A stretch of DNA of 64,000 nucleotides from Bacteroidetes bacterium UBA1947 (GCA_002336915.1 DDET01000061.1:62001-126000), one strand, 5' to 3'; counted from the first letter of the stretch, positions 17,861-26,690 are shown. Notes: generated by a model from the letters alone, not told the origin. Numbers and translations: made by a program.

Positions 17861-18064
17861 TCACCAATAAAACGAAGGATTGTATCCGGCAGCATATATC
17901 CGATTGGCTGTATCAGGGAACAGAACGCGATTGCACCCCATTGTGTATAGCCTGTAGCTACATTACAGCTTTCTGCGGGAGGCTATGGGCATGTTCGTTT
18001 GATCAGTTAGTAAAGCGGAGAGCATACTTAAATGTCTTCCTGCCTTCATTCCCACATTAATTTC

Positions 18065-19429
18065 TTATTCCTTCACCACGCGCCTGCACACTGTCACTCC
18101 ATTCTCCTCGCTTATTGTTATAAAATACACGCCCGCCTGCAGCCCTGCCATATGCAGCAGCATCTGCTCATCCCTGCCACTTTGCTTCATCACTTCTTGC
18201 CCCATCACATTCATTACCGCCACTTCATGCAGGCCTGCAGTTTGCGGCAGGTTTATGGTCAGCACATCCTGCACAGGGTTTGGGTACAGGCTCAGCGCAG
18301 CAGCCATAGTGCTGCTGTGCACACTCGCGGGAAAGCAGGGCGGGTTATAGTCTACCTTGCGTATACGCCCGTTATAGCTATCGGCAATAAATAAATTGCC
18401 GCAACTATCAAATGCTATTCCATAAGGTTCATTGAATGTCGCAGCATTGGCCGGCCCACCATCCCCTCCCCAGCCTTGAACGCCTGTTCCCGCAACAGTG
18501 TTGATGATGCCATTTACATCTATCTTACGTATTCTGCTGTTGCCAAGATCAGAAACGTATAGATTACCATAATCGTCCAGGGCTATGTCGATTACAGCGT
18601 AGAATAGTGCTGAAACCGCTGGTCCCCCGTCACCTGCATAACCTGTCGAATGTGACCCTGCTACGGTACTTATCATCCCTGTATTCAGGTCTATTTTTCT
18701 TATTTTGTCGCCGGTGGTAAAGTATAAGTTATTCAGTTTACTGATCCGCATGGCCGCGACATCCGTTATGTTTGCTGCAGTGGCTGGTCCCCCATCACCT
18801 GTATCTCCGGATGTACCCGTGCCCCCTATCGTGCTGATATTTCCTGCCAGGTCCACCTTTCGAATCCGGTTATTGCCGAAATCAGAAAAATACAAATTAC
18901 CTGCTGTATCAAATGCTATTGCCGTGGGGTATGCAATGCTGGCTAAATTTGCAGGGCCGCCATCGCCGCCAAAACCCGGTACACCGGTCCCAATTACTGT
19001 ATAAATTAAACCTGTAGCTACATCTACCTTTCGTATCCTTGAGTGGTTTTCATCACCTATCAATACATTGTTGTCTTTATCTACAGCTATTCCCGTGGGG
19101 TTTGAAAGCCAGGCCGTGGTGGCAGGTATGCTGTCGCCATTATAGCCTGGTCCCAGGGGGCCTGCCACTGCACTGATGATACCGCTGGCAGATACCTTAC
19201 GCACTCCGTTGTCTTCTATAAAGTAATAATTGCCCAAATGATCAAATGCTATGTACATCGGTTGCCCTATACCGGCCTGTAACGCGGCTCCGCCATTACC
19301 TGTATGGCTGCCTGTCCCAATGCCCGCTACGGTATTGATCGTTTGCGCGCTCAGTATGCTGCTGCATAGCACTAGCAGACCTGTCAGTAAGGTGTCGAAC
19401 AGCGTTCCCTTATATTTATTAATAGCCAT
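18065..19429 (-). CDS. Secreted NHL-repeat beta-propeller protein with T9SS sorting domain
   Basis: The 454-residue protein has a signal peptide (about residues 10-29) and about six NHL-like blades between residues 30 and 355. They show the recurring patterns I-x-T-V-A-G-x-G, GDGGPA, PxGIAxD and SRIRKVD. Residues about 375-454 form a Por/type A sorting domain (LYPNPVQDVLTINL; AGVYFITIS). NHL propellers of this kind are common in Bacteroidota secreted proteins and usually mediate binding. No enzymatic motif is visible. The product is expected outside the cell or on its surface through the type IX system. Confidence 0.85.
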   Translation of the reverse strand: MAINKYKGTLFDTLLTGLLVLCSSILSAQTINTVAGIGTGSHTGNGGAALQAGIGQPMYIAFDHLGNYYFIEDNGVRKVSASGIISAVAGPLGPGYNGDSIPATTAWLSNPTGIAVDKDNNVLIGDENHSRIRKVDVATGLIYTVIGTGVPGFGGDGGPANLASIAYPTAIAFDTAGNLYFSDFGNNRIRKVDLAGNISTIGGTGTSGDTGDGGPATAANITDVAAMRISKLNNLYFTTGDKIRKIDLNTGMISTVAGSHSTGYAGDGGPAVSALFYAVIDIALDDYGNLYVSDLGNSRIRKIDVNGIINTVAGTGVQGWGGDGGPANAATFNEPYGIAFDSCGNLFIADSYNGRIRKVDYNPPCFPASVHSSTMAAALSLYPNPVQDVLTINLPQTAGLHEVAVMNVMGQEVMKQSGRDEQMLLHMAGLQAGVYFITISEENGVTVCRRVVKE

Positions 19430-19998
19430 GCTGATATCTTAGGTTCATTCGTAGTGTATTTATAAGTATCATAAATTTATGGAATCAAATTAATAATTTC
19501 AATTTTGTATCAATTTATCCACATTATTTGGAGCTGGCAGCCTCAGCTTCGTATCTTGCATTGCCTGTAGAATTTTTCAGCTATCATCATGCTGCCAATC
19601 ATACAGCTGCTCTCAAACAGGTACCAATACCTCCTTTCCTTTGGAGAGGTCGGGAGAGGCTATCGGGCATTTTTCGGGCACAAACCGGGCCTCATTTTCC
19701 TTCCAAAATCGGCAATCAACAAGTAATAACAGGAAACAAAAGGGAAATAACAGGAAATAACGAGAAATAATTATTTTTTACTATAATTCATATCCATGCA
19801 TGTTTCACTCAGTATCGGCACTTCATTATTTCCTATTTCCCTTTTTTATGTCCCGCAGCTAATTATCGGGCACCGTCTCAAAACCGGGCAAAAATGTATT
19901 TTCAATACGCCGGGCATTCACGCTGTCAATTTGGCAAATTTTTCAAACTGGAACGCTGATTGATACCATATAAGAAACATTAAAAAAACTAAACCACT
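19430..19998. other. Non-coding region of 569 bases upstream of htpG
   Basis: I see no supported gene. The section 19631-19660 contains a ggagagg-rich motif with a partial inverted repeat (cctttcctttggagagg). The section 19724-19780 has repeated ggaaataac units that are mirrored by an inverted copy at 19826-19845. The right end must hold the htpG promoter, but no clear TAnnTTTG element stands out there. Confidence 0.55.
19738..19845. repeat. Long-range inverted repeat upstream of htpG
   Basis: The left arm at 19738-19760 reads aaaagggaaata-aca-ggaaataa. The reverse complement of 19826-19845 reads aaaagggaaataggaaataa, identical apart from the inserted three bases. About 65 AT-rich bases lie between the arms. 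It may form a cruciform or mark an old insertion. Confidence 0.7.
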
Positions 19999-21885
19999 AT
20001 GCAGGAAAAAGGTACCATCTCCATCCATACCGAGAATATTTTCCCGATCATTAAGAAATTCCTTTATTCAGATAACGAGATATTTCTGCGTGAGCTCGTG
20101 TCCAATTCCGTGGATGCAGTGCAGAAGATTAAACGCCTTGCATCGCTTGGGCAGTACAGCGGCAATATCGAAAATGCTCGTGTCGAGGTAGCTTTCGATG
20201 CCGGAAAGAAGACCATCACCATCTCCGATGATGGCCTTGGTATGACCGCCGAAGAGATCAGGAAATATATCAACCAGGTGGCCTTTTCCGGTGCCTCCGA
20301 GTTTGTGGAAAAGTTCAAGGAAGCAGGCGATGCCAACGAAATAATTGGCAAGTTCGGTCTTGGCTTTTATTCGGCCTTTATGGTTGCCAATAGGGTAGAG
20401 ATCGAAACCCTTTCTTATCAAAAGGACGCTACACCTGCACACTGGACCTGCGATGGCAGCACAGAGTTTGAAATAAGCGAAGGTACCCGCGACAGGGTAG
20501 GTACAGATATCACCCTGCATATCAACGACGAGTCACTTGAGTTCCTCGATGAGCACAGGCTTAGGGGCATACTGGATAAGTATTGCAAATTCCTGCCCGT
20601 GCCCGTAAAGTTCGGCACTGTTACAGAACAGGAGCCTGATGGCGAGGACGAAGAAGGCAAACCTAAATTCAAACAGGTAGAGGTCGATAACATCATAAAC
20701 AACACTAACCCTATCTGGACCAAAGCACCTTCGGAATTGACCGATGCCGACTACACCAATTTCTATCGCGACCTCTATCCATACTCGATGGAAGAGCCAT
20801 TGTTCTGGATACACCTGAATGTCGATTATCCCTTCAACCTCACAGGGGTGCTGTACTTCCCGCGCCTGAAGAACGAGTTTGAGCTGAAGCAGAACAAGAT
20901 AAAGCTCTTCTCCCGCCAGGTATTCATTACCGATGAGGTGAAGGACATTGTTCCGCCATTCCTCACGCTCCTGCATGGCCTTATAGACTCGCCCGATATA
21001 CCATTGAACGTATCGCGCAGCTTCCTGCAGTCCGATAGCAATGTAAAGAAGATAAGCAGCTACATCACTAAAAAAGTGGCTGAGAAGCTGGCTGAGATAT
21101 TTAAGAAAGACCGCAAAGCCTTCGAAGATAAATGGGCCGATCTTGGCCTGTTCATAAAGTATGGCATTGTCAGCGATGATAAGTTTTACGACAAGGCAAA
21201 GGATTTTGTCTTGTTGCCAAATACCAACAAGGAATATTACACCCTTGCAGAGTACAAGGACAAAGTAGCTCCCCTGCAAACCGATAAAGAAGGTAACGTG
21301 GTATATCTCTATACCAGCGATATCTCAAAACAAGATTCATTTATCCGCTCTGCAAACAAGAAAGGCTATGACGTGTTGTTGATGGATTCACCCATCGATA
21401 CCCATTTCATCAGCTTCCTTGAGCGCCAGCTCGACAAGATATCCTTGAAGAGAGTAGATGCCGATGTGATAGATAAGCTCATAGTAAAGGAAGAGGCAAT
21501 ACCGCACCTCCTCAGCGAAGAGCAAACAAAGACCGTAACAGAGATCTTTGAAAAGGCCATACAGAAACCCAATATGCAGGTAACTGTCGAAAGCCTGAAC
21601 CCTGATGAGCTCCCCGTTACCATAACTATGGACGAGCTGTTCCGCCGTATGAAGGACATGTCCAAAGTATCGGGTGAAATGAACTTCTTCGGGCAGATAC
21701 CGGAAAACTACAAAGTATCGGTAAATGGCAACCACAAGCTCATAGACCGTATACTAAATGCAGGCTCCCCCGAACAGCAGGCACAACTGGCAAAACAGGC
21801 CTTCGACCTGGCCCTTTTGTCGCAAGGCATGCTCACCGGCCCCGATCTTACCGAGTTTGTGAACAGGAGTGTAGCCCTTATATAG
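19999..21885 (+). CDS. htpG: Molecular chaperone HtpG (bacterial Hsp90)
   Basis: The 628-residue length matches HtpG. The N-terminal GHKL ATPase domain shows FLRELVSNSVDA (motif with catalytic Glu and Asn), ISDDGLGM and the lid motif GKFGLGFYSAF, all within residues 25-130. The middle domain includes NVSRSFLQSDSNVKKI near residues 337-352, with the conserved arginine. The C-terminal dimerisation domain follows. HtpG is a cytosolic ATP-dependent chaperone for late folding of client proteins. It is followed by a strong terminator and appears monocistronic. Confidence 0.97.
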   Translation: MQEKGTISIHTENIFPIIKKFLYSDNEIFLRELVSNSVDAVQKIKRLASLGQYSGNIENARVEVAFDAGKKTITISDDGLGMTAEEIRKYINQVAFSGASEFVEKFKEAGDANEIIGKFGLGFYSAFMVANRVEIETLSYQKDATPAHWTCDGSTEFEISEGTRDRVGTDITLHINDESLEFLDEHRLRGILDKYCKFLPVPVKFGTVTEQEPDGEDEEGKPKFKQVEVDNIINNTNPIWTKAPSELTDADYTNFYRDLYPYSMEEPLFWIHLNVDYPFNLTGVLYFPRLKNEFELKQNKIKLFSRQVFITDEVKDIVPPFLTLLHGLIDSPDIPLNVSRSFLQSDSNVKKISSYITKKVAEKLAEIFKKDRKAFEDKWADLGLFIKYGIVSDDKFYDKAKDFVLLPNTNKEYYTLAEYKDKVAPLQTDKEGNVVYLYTSDISKQDSFIRSANKKGYDVLLMDSPIDTHFISFLERQLDKISLKRVDADVIDKLIVKEEAIPHLLSEEQTKTVTEIFEKAIQKPNMQVTVESLNPDELPVTITMDELFRRMKDMSKVSGEMNFFGQIPENYKVSVNGNHKLIDRILNAGSPEQQAQLAKQAFDLALLSQGMLTGPDLTEFVNRSVALI

Positions 21886-21924
21886 CGATGTTTGGAAGTA
21901 CTTCTACGATATAGGATATGCGGC

Positions 21925-21959
21925 CCCGGCATTAGGTTTTAATGCCGGGTTTCGCTTTT
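21925..21959 (+). terminator. Intrinsic terminator after htpG
   Basis: Arms cccggcatt (21925-21933) and aatgccggg (21941-21949) form a nine-base GC-rich stem with a seven-base loop, followed by a T-rich tract. It lies 40 bases past the htpG stop codon. Confidence 0.85.
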
Positions 21960-22003
21960 CAGGCTTATTTTAGTACTTTTACAATCCCCCCAACACAAAT
22001 ACT

Positions 22004-22270
22004 ATGGCATTAATAATCTGTGACGCACGTTTTCGAGAAAGAGGTAATCCCACCCAGTTTGATACTGACGTGACACTGATATTAAGAAAAGGCATAGTAG
22101 ACGATACCCTGAACAAGACCTATACACGCAAGAATTTTGGCGATAAAAAGATAGGCGTGCAGAAAGAAGTTTGGGTGAAATACCAGCTCACTGCAGGCGG
22201 CAAATTCCTCGAAAAAACCTTCCCCGAAAATACCACTCCCGGCAGGAAGATAGACATTACACTTCCCTAA
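22004..22270 (+). CDS. Small protein of unknown function
   Basis: The 88-residue product has no signal peptide or membrane helix. Its composition is mostly beta-like with many charged residues (TLILRKGIVDDTLNKTYTRK, EVWVKYQLTAGGKF). I do not recognise the family. A TACTTTTA element at 21974-21981 resembles the Bacteroidota -7 box TAnnTTTG and would give a short leader. Codon use resembles the neighbours, and the gene lies between a terminator and the GH24 lysozyme gene, so it is probably transcribed separately from htpG. Confidence 0.6.
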   Translation: MALIICDARFRERGNPTQFDTDVTLILRKGIVDDTLNKTYTRKNFGDKKIGVQKEVWVKYQLTAGGKFLEKTFPENTTPGRKIDITLP

Positions 22271-22373
22271 GCATCCTCCTCATTTCCCTCCCGGATTAAA
22301 CTTATGTTAAGGGCATGAGCATGTTATGATTTGAATTAAGTTTTATTATCTTTAAAAGCTTAATTTATAGATC

Positions 22374-22835
22374 ATGACCCCAGACAAAGTATGTTTCGAT
22401 TTTATTAAAAGCCGCGAGGGCCTGAAACTCAAATCTTACCAGGATAGCGCCGGCATATGGACCATCGGCTATGGTACCATCCTTTATGAAAATGGTACAC
22501 CCGTTAAGCGCGGCGAGTCTATTACCCAGGAGCGCGCTGATAGCCTGCTGGAAGGCGAGATACTAAAGAAGAGCCTGAAGGTAAATGCAGCAATAAAATC
22601 AACGAAGCTCACGCAGAACCAGTACAATGCGCTGGTAAGCTTTGCTTACAATGTAGGTACGGGCGCTCTCCTCAGCTCTACACTATTAAAGAAAGTACTT
22701 GCCAACCGCAACGACCCCACCATCAGGGATTCCTTTATGGTATGGAACAAGGCGCACGTAGATGGCAAACTGGTTCCTGTAGCGGGTTTGACCAACAGGC
22801 GCAAGGCTGAAGCTGATCTATATTTTTCTGCCTAA
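22374..22835 (+). CDS. GH24 phage-type lysozyme
   Basis: The 153-residue protein covers the entire GH24 fold. The catalytic triad pattern E-x8-D-x5-T is present (Glu15 in REGLKLKSYQD, Asp24, Thr30 in WTIGYG). The helix QYNALVSFAYNVGTGALLSSTLL is the typical family signature. Such enzymes cleave the glycan strands of peptidoglycan. There is no signal peptide, so export would need a holin, cell lysis or another secretion route. No phage genes are adjacent. The T6SS locus starts about 1.3 kb downstream, which raises the possibility of an effector, but there is no direct evidence. Confidence 0.88.
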   Translation: MTPDKVCFDFIKSREGLKLKSYQDSAGIWTIGYGTILYENGTPVKRGESITQERADSLLEGEILKKSLKVNAAIKSTKLTQNQYNALVSFAYNVGTGALLSSTLLKKVLANRNDPTIRDSFMVWNKAHVDGKLVPVAGLTNRRKAEADLYFSA

Positions 22836-22912
22836 ATATTCACTCCTGCTAAATGGCTTAATACTAAACGGTTCGGCACCTAAAGAATACCTCGCCCGCG
22901 CTAAATCTTAAC

Positions 22913-22944
22913 AAACAGGGGGATCGATGCGGTTCCCTGTTTTA
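22913..22944 (+). terminator. Intrinsic terminator after the lysozyme gene
   Basis: Arms aaacaggg (22913-22920) and ccctgttt (22935-22942) with a 14-base loop are followed by T residues. It separates the lysozyme gene from the lytic transglycosylase gene. Confidence 0.65.
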
Positions 22945-22979
22945 TTTAGCTTTCTCTTTAATTTTCATAAATTTACAGC

Positions 22980-24068
22980 ATGCATGTGTCCTGTCTCAAA
23001 AGCGCGCTGAATAAGGTATTGACATGCCTGGTGCTGGTAGTTACACTGCATCAAAAAGCAAGTGCACATGATATCATCTTTTGCGGCGAGCGCATACCGG
23101 TTAAGAACGACTTTGTAGCGAACATGCTGATGGACGTGATCCGTAAGCAGATACCGAATGTAAACCTTATCTCGTTAAGGCAAAGGGCACTGCAATATTT
23201 CCCCTTTGTAGAAGCCAGCCTGCGTAAGAACGGCCTGCCTGTCGATTTTAAATATTTGCCCATTGTTGAGAGTGGTTTTACTATTGTATCCTCGGGCGCT
23301 GGCGCGAGAGGGTTCTGGCAGTTGATGCCTGCTACAGCCCGCGACCTTGGGCTCACGGTATCCGCTACTATTGATGAACGTGATGATGTGAACAAGGCAA
23401 CTACAGCGGCTTGTAAGCTGCTTCTGTCTTACTATTCGCAGATACAAAAGCAACATAAAGTATCATCCTGGATCCTTACGGCTGCAGCGTATAACTTCGG
23501 TATAGGTAATATATTCAACGCTATTGATAAGCAGGGCGCAGACTACTTTACGATGAAGCTGAATCCTGAAACGGCGGTATATGTATACAAGATGATAGCC
23601 TTGAAAGAGTTATTTGAATATCCCGAGCTGTACATGAAGTACTTCGGGTATAATGTCTTTAGTGCAAAAGCATCGCCTGCAAATATGCCGCAAGGCAATA
23701 GCAACGTAGCATTTTTCGAATCGATGTCCGTGAAGGTGAGTGCGAAGAAAGAAGAAGTAAAGGAGGCTAAAGAAACTTATGTGGCAGCACATATACAAGG
23801 CAAGTACAAGAACTTCAGTGATGGTGACCTGGTGTCCATAGACCTTGATGATGACCTTGTAGTAAAAGGAGGATACACAAGAAAGGGTAGTACCGTGAAA
23901 GGATATGGCTGGGTAATAGACGGCAGGGTATATATAGACATGGGTTACGGCCATGAGGTACTGCTGTATGATAAGAATGGTGAGAAAGGTGTTGCAGTTG
24001 CCAGTTTGAAAAAGGGTGAACCCGTGTTGCTTAAAAACAAAATATTCGACGACCAGTCGCAATGGTAA
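22980..24068 (+). CDS. Lytic transglycosylase (SLT/MltD-like)
   Basis: The 362-residue protein has an N-terminal hydrophobic signal segment (about residues 10-29, ending ASAHD). The SLT domain spans about residues 70-225, with the catalytic glutamate in LPIVESGF (Glu97), then ARGFWQLMPATARDLGL and AAYNFGIGNI. These enzymes cleave peptidoglycan strands in the periplasm with formation of 1,6-anhydro-muramic acid. The C-terminal part (about 260-362) is beta-rich and unrecognised, in the position where MltD carries LysM repeats. It converges on the T6SS gene tssC with a shared terminator between. A role in making room for the T6SS in the cell wall is possible but not shown. Confidence 0.85.
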   Translation: MHVSCLKSALNKVLTCLVLVVTLHQKASAHDIIFCGERIPVKNDFVANMLMDVIRKQIPNVNLISLRQRALQYFPFVEASLRKNGLPVDFKYLPIVESGFTIVSSGAGARGFWQLMPATARDLGLTVSATIDERDDVNKATTAACKLLLSYYSQIQKQHKVSSWILTAAAYNFGIGNIFNAIDKQGADYFTMKLNPETAVYVYKMIALKELFEYPELYMKYFGYNVFSAKASPANMPQGNSNVAFFESMSVKVSAKKEEVKEAKETYVAAHIQGKYKNFSDGDLVSIDLDDDLVVKGGYTRKGSTVKGYGWVIDGRVYIDMGYGHEVLLYDKNGEKGVAVASLKKGEPVLLKNKIFDDQSQW

Positions 24069-24075
24069 TGGAAAT

Positions 24076-24105
24076 AAAAAAGTTCCGACATGGCGGAACT
24101 TTTTT
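24076..24105. terminator. Bidirectional terminator between the transglycosylase and tssC
   Basis: Arms aaaaaagttccg (24076-24087) and cggaactttttt (24094-24105) form a 12-base stem around a six-base loop. The A run on one side and T run on the other let it work on both strands, which fits the convergent genes at its flanks. Confidence 0.9.
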
Positions 24106-24124
24106 ATTATGATCGTTTAGAAGA

Positions 24125-25513
24125 TTATTGCTGGTTGTATTCTGTATCCCATTCTGTGCCATCATCACCTTTCTGACCTTCCATTTTGATGAGGAAATTC
24201 TTGGCAGGGAAGTAAGGCTTCATGTGAATGTCGAGATGTATCTTGTCTTTCTGTACGGGATCCTGCTCAAAGCGCTTGATGGTAAAGTCTTCGATGAGCT
24301 TATCCGGGCCGGTAATGCTGTCAAGGAACTTAACGATCTGGCCCATGAGATCTTTACGCGTATTGGCATTGAAATTCTCAAAGGCCCTGCGGTTCAGAAA
24401 GTCCATAAGCACTTTAGTAACATAGTCGAACACACGTACCACTGAATAAGTCTGCAGGCCGAGGTTGTCGCCATTGAACAATGTCTTGGCAGAGAAAGCC
24501 ATTACTTTGCCATACTCTTTAACCATAGGCACGAGCCCCATTTTTTCGAGATTGGCTATCTCGCTTTTCTTGAGTTCAAATTTCACACCGTCCACCTCGT
24601 TCATGCTACCGAATTTTTTACCTGCGGTAACCTGTGACATAAGTGTGCGGTATATCTTGCCTGCCAGTGCGCCGGATGGCGGTACATACAGGTCTTCTTC
24701 TTCTTTCAGCTCAGCATACTTGCCGCGGCCCACAAGCCAGTTGCAGGACATCATCACATTAGAGCGATATTTATCGCCACCGGTAAGGTTAGCCATTTCA
24801 AACATCTCCATCACGTCGTCGGCGCCGTCAAGATGCTCAAAGTCGGTTACCAGCATCACCTTGTTCTCGTGCGCGATTTTAGCCCATTTTTCCACCACCT
24901 TGTTTGAGCCCAGATAGCCGGGGAGCACAAGAATGCTATAGTTATTACGCAGGTCGAGCCTGTCGAAATTCATTTTCAATTCTTCAGACACCGCATCTAT
25001 GAAGCGTGTATTGTCGAGATCCTTAAGTTGATCGAGCTCGCAATTGATGAAGGATACATTCTTCAGCTTATCGCCTTCCGTATTTTTAAAGAAGAGGGCA
25101 ACGTTCCTGTAAGAGCGCTCCAGGTCTTTTGATTCTTCAACTGCTTTGGCCAGGTTCTTTTCCAGCACTTTTTCGCATTGCTGTGCTTTTTGCTCGCAAT
25201 TGCTCACCATGTCGGATATCTCGCCTGTGGATTCAAGTACTTTGGCCCAGAGCGAAAGTGCCTTCTGCAGTGTATCCCTTTCATTCTTCTTCTGCGATTC
25301 TGTAAGGAAAATGTTCCTGCGTGCTTTGCGGTCGGGGTTAAGATTCTGAGTGCCTTCAATGGTAGATTCTATGAGGTCAAAACCACCGAATTTAGCCAGG
25401 GTCTCAGCACTACTTTTAAGAGCCTCCAGCGGATTTTTTATCTCCGGTCTTTGCTCTTCTTTGTATTGTGCTTCTTGCTGCTGGCCAGGTTGCATGTCCA
25501 TTTGTTCGCTCAT
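24125..25513 (-). CDS. tssC: T6SS contractile sheath large subunit TssC
   Basis: The 462-residue protein matches TssC/VipB of Bacteroidota T6SS. It begins with a polar Q/E-rich tail (about residues 1-25), and the body carries NYSILVLPGYLGS, VMLVTDFEHL, the conserved region VMMSCNWLVGRGKY and a C-terminal domain with IHLDIHMKPYFPAKNF. With TssB it forms the contractile sheath in the cytoplasm. It is the last gene of the minus-strand unit clpV-tssB-hcp2-tssC. Unusually, an Hcp-like gene lies between tssB and tssC. Confidence 0.92.
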   Translation of the reverse strand: MSEQMDMQPGQQQEAQYKEEQRPEIKNPLEALKSSAETLAKFGGFDLIESTIEGTQNLNPDRKARRNIFLTESQKKNERDTLQKALSLWAKVLESTGEISDMVSNCEQKAQQCEKVLEKNLAKAVEESKDLERSYRNVALFFKNTEGDKLKNVSFINCELDQLKDLDNTRFIDAVSEELKMNFDRLDLRNNYSILVLPGYLGSNKVVEKWAKIAHENKVMLVTDFEHLDGADDVMEMFEMANLTGGDKYRSNVMMSCNWLVGRGKYAELKEEEDLYVPPSGALAGKIYRTLMSQVTAGKKFGSMNEVDGVKFELKKSEIANLEKMGLVPMVKEYGKVMAFSAKTLFNGDNLGLQTYSVVRVFDYVTKVLMDFLNRRAFENFNANTRKDLMGQIVKFLDSITGPDKLIEDFTIKRFEQDPVQKDKIHLDIHMKPYFPAKNFLIKMEGQKGDDGTEWDTEYNQQ

Positions 25514-25558
25514 AATATGCAGTGTTTAGAATTTTTAATGTTTTGGGGTTAAAATATT

Positions 25559-26164
25559 TTATGGTATAAAACTGGTAATAGCATCAGACCCGGCGTCGCC
25601 ACCATGGTCAAAGTTTTCACCTGCCAGGTCACCGCCCTTTTCTTCCACTTCATGTCTTATGTCGTCCGGGCTATCGCCATGTACTGCACTGGTAATAGCT
25701 GCTGAGGCCAATGCAGTACCTGCACCAAGTACTGCGCCCAAGGCAGCCCTCCCAAGAGCTGCAGCGATCTGGCCGGCGGAGTTAACCCTTGCGCCATTCA
25801 GGCAAAGGTTCTCCGGTGCTACTGCTATGTGTATCCTTGTTTGCATCGGGCTATCATTCGTAGCGTCAAATGTTTCCTCGAGTCGCACACAATATGCTTC
25901 TTCAAAGTCGATGGTCTTCATTGCAGCACCTACATCGCGCCGGTAAAAAATGATCTTACCTGTTTTTGAGGATGTAGGGCTCAGCATCCACTCCGTGATG
26001 TTAGCGTTCCGGCTTGTTTCAATAGTCACATCGAGTACACTGTTAGTAGGCGAGCCGTTTGGCCTGTGCCTGTTGGTAAATGCCTGCTCGATATAGTAAT
26101 TCATCTTCAGGACGTTGTAATCATCGTCGCTGCCATTCAATTGAAGTTTAGCTGAGAAAGACAT
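25559..26164 (-). CDS. Hcp (TssD)-family protein with C-terminal hydrophobic extension
   Basis: Residues about 1-120 match the Bacteroidota Hcp pattern (MSFSAKLQLNG, RHRPNGSP, ITEWMLSP, GKIIFYRRD, SPMQTRIHIAVAPENL). Compare MSFKARLKVAG and MTMSFTISAKEITM in the plain Hcp at 33486-33872. The extra 80 residues contain an alanine/glycine-rich hydrophobic stretch (about residues 128-160, GRAALGAVLGAGTALASAA) and an acidic, glycine-rich tail. Hcp hexamers form the T6SS inner tube, and extended Hcps of other bacteria carry effector domains. The extension could be a membrane-active cargo or a structural adaptation. It lies between tssB and tssC, spaced 31 and 45 bases. Confidence 0.82.
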   Translation of the reverse strand: MSFSAKLQLNGSDDDYNVLKMNYYIEQAFTNRHRPNGSPTNSVLDVTIETSRNANITEWMLSPTSSKTGKIIFYRRDVGAAMKTIDFEEAYCVRLEETFDATNDSPMQTRIHIAVAPENLCLNGARVNSAGQIAAALGRAALGAVLGAGTALASAAITSAVHGDSPDDIRHEVEEKGGDLAGENFDHGGDAGSDAITSFIP

Positions 26165-26195
26165 AATCTAAAATTTTTTCAACACGAGATCTTTT

Positions 26196-26648
26196 CTACT
26201 TATTATTCTTCAGTTCAGCAACCATAGCATAAATGCTATCTAAGAGTGCTTTCTTAGCATCAGGATCGGTAAGTGCAGCTTTGAGTATTTTATTTGATTT
26301 GAGCTGTTTGATTATTTTGAGGTATTCCTCCCTTTGAGTAGCATTATCCTTCAGGAATTCGCTCTGGTCTATGATGCCTTTGACACCGAAATCGCCAAGG
26401 TTGGCAAATTTCAAAGTCTCTTTTTTGGTAACACCCTCCGCATCTTCAAAATCAACACCTACTTCGGGCTTGAAGTTTGCGAATACCTGCTCTATGGTTT
26501 GCAGCCCATGTACCATCTCAGGCTTAACGGGAGCATCTTTTGTCAGTTTTTCGGCCATCAAAGTACGGTTCTGCGGTATCTCGGCAAACGCCTCACTGGC
26601 ATCTGTCTTCACTTCGGTGCCGCCAAGGCCATAATTGCTGTCTAACAT
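26196..26648 (-). CDS. tssB: T6SS contractile sheath small subunit TssB
   Basis: The 150-residue protein matches TssB/VipA of the Bacteroidota system in length and pattern: an N-terminal segment with EIPQNRTLMAEKLT, the QTIEQVFANFKPEVGVDF motif and a C-terminal helical part (LKSNKILKAALTDPDAKKALLDS). It interlocks with TssC to form the sheath recycled by ClpV. It lies 42 bases downstream of clpV and 31 bases upstream of the extended hcp. Confidence 0.9.
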   Translation of the reverse strand: MLDSNYGLGGTEVKTDASEAFAEIPQNRTLMAEKLTKDAPVKPEMVHGLQTIEQVFANFKPEVGVDFEDAEGVTKKETLKFANLGDFGVKGIIDQSEFLKDNATQREEYLKIIKQLKSNKILKAALTDPDAKKALLDSIYAMVAELKNNK

Positions 26649-26690
26649 ATATTTTACGCTTTAAATGATTACATAAGAAAAGTACAAAAG

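Larger units (their letters stand above)
17655..18064. other. Non-coding region of 410 bases with repeats
   Basis: No gene is supported here. The region holds a perfect 20-base tandem duplication (17811-17850), a palindrome (17841-17860), and a pair of imperfect 22-base direct repeats, tatcagggagccgaacggaa.. near 17785 and tatcagggaacagaacgcga.. near 17913. The right-hand part contains a possible hairpin with arms atagcct and aggctat (about 17946-17985). The promoter of the universal stress genes should lie at its left end, on the minus strand. Confidence 0.6.

Noticed and set aside
22374..22835. Prophage endolysin as part of a prophage
   Set aside because: No phage structural, replication or integrase genes are in the vicinity.
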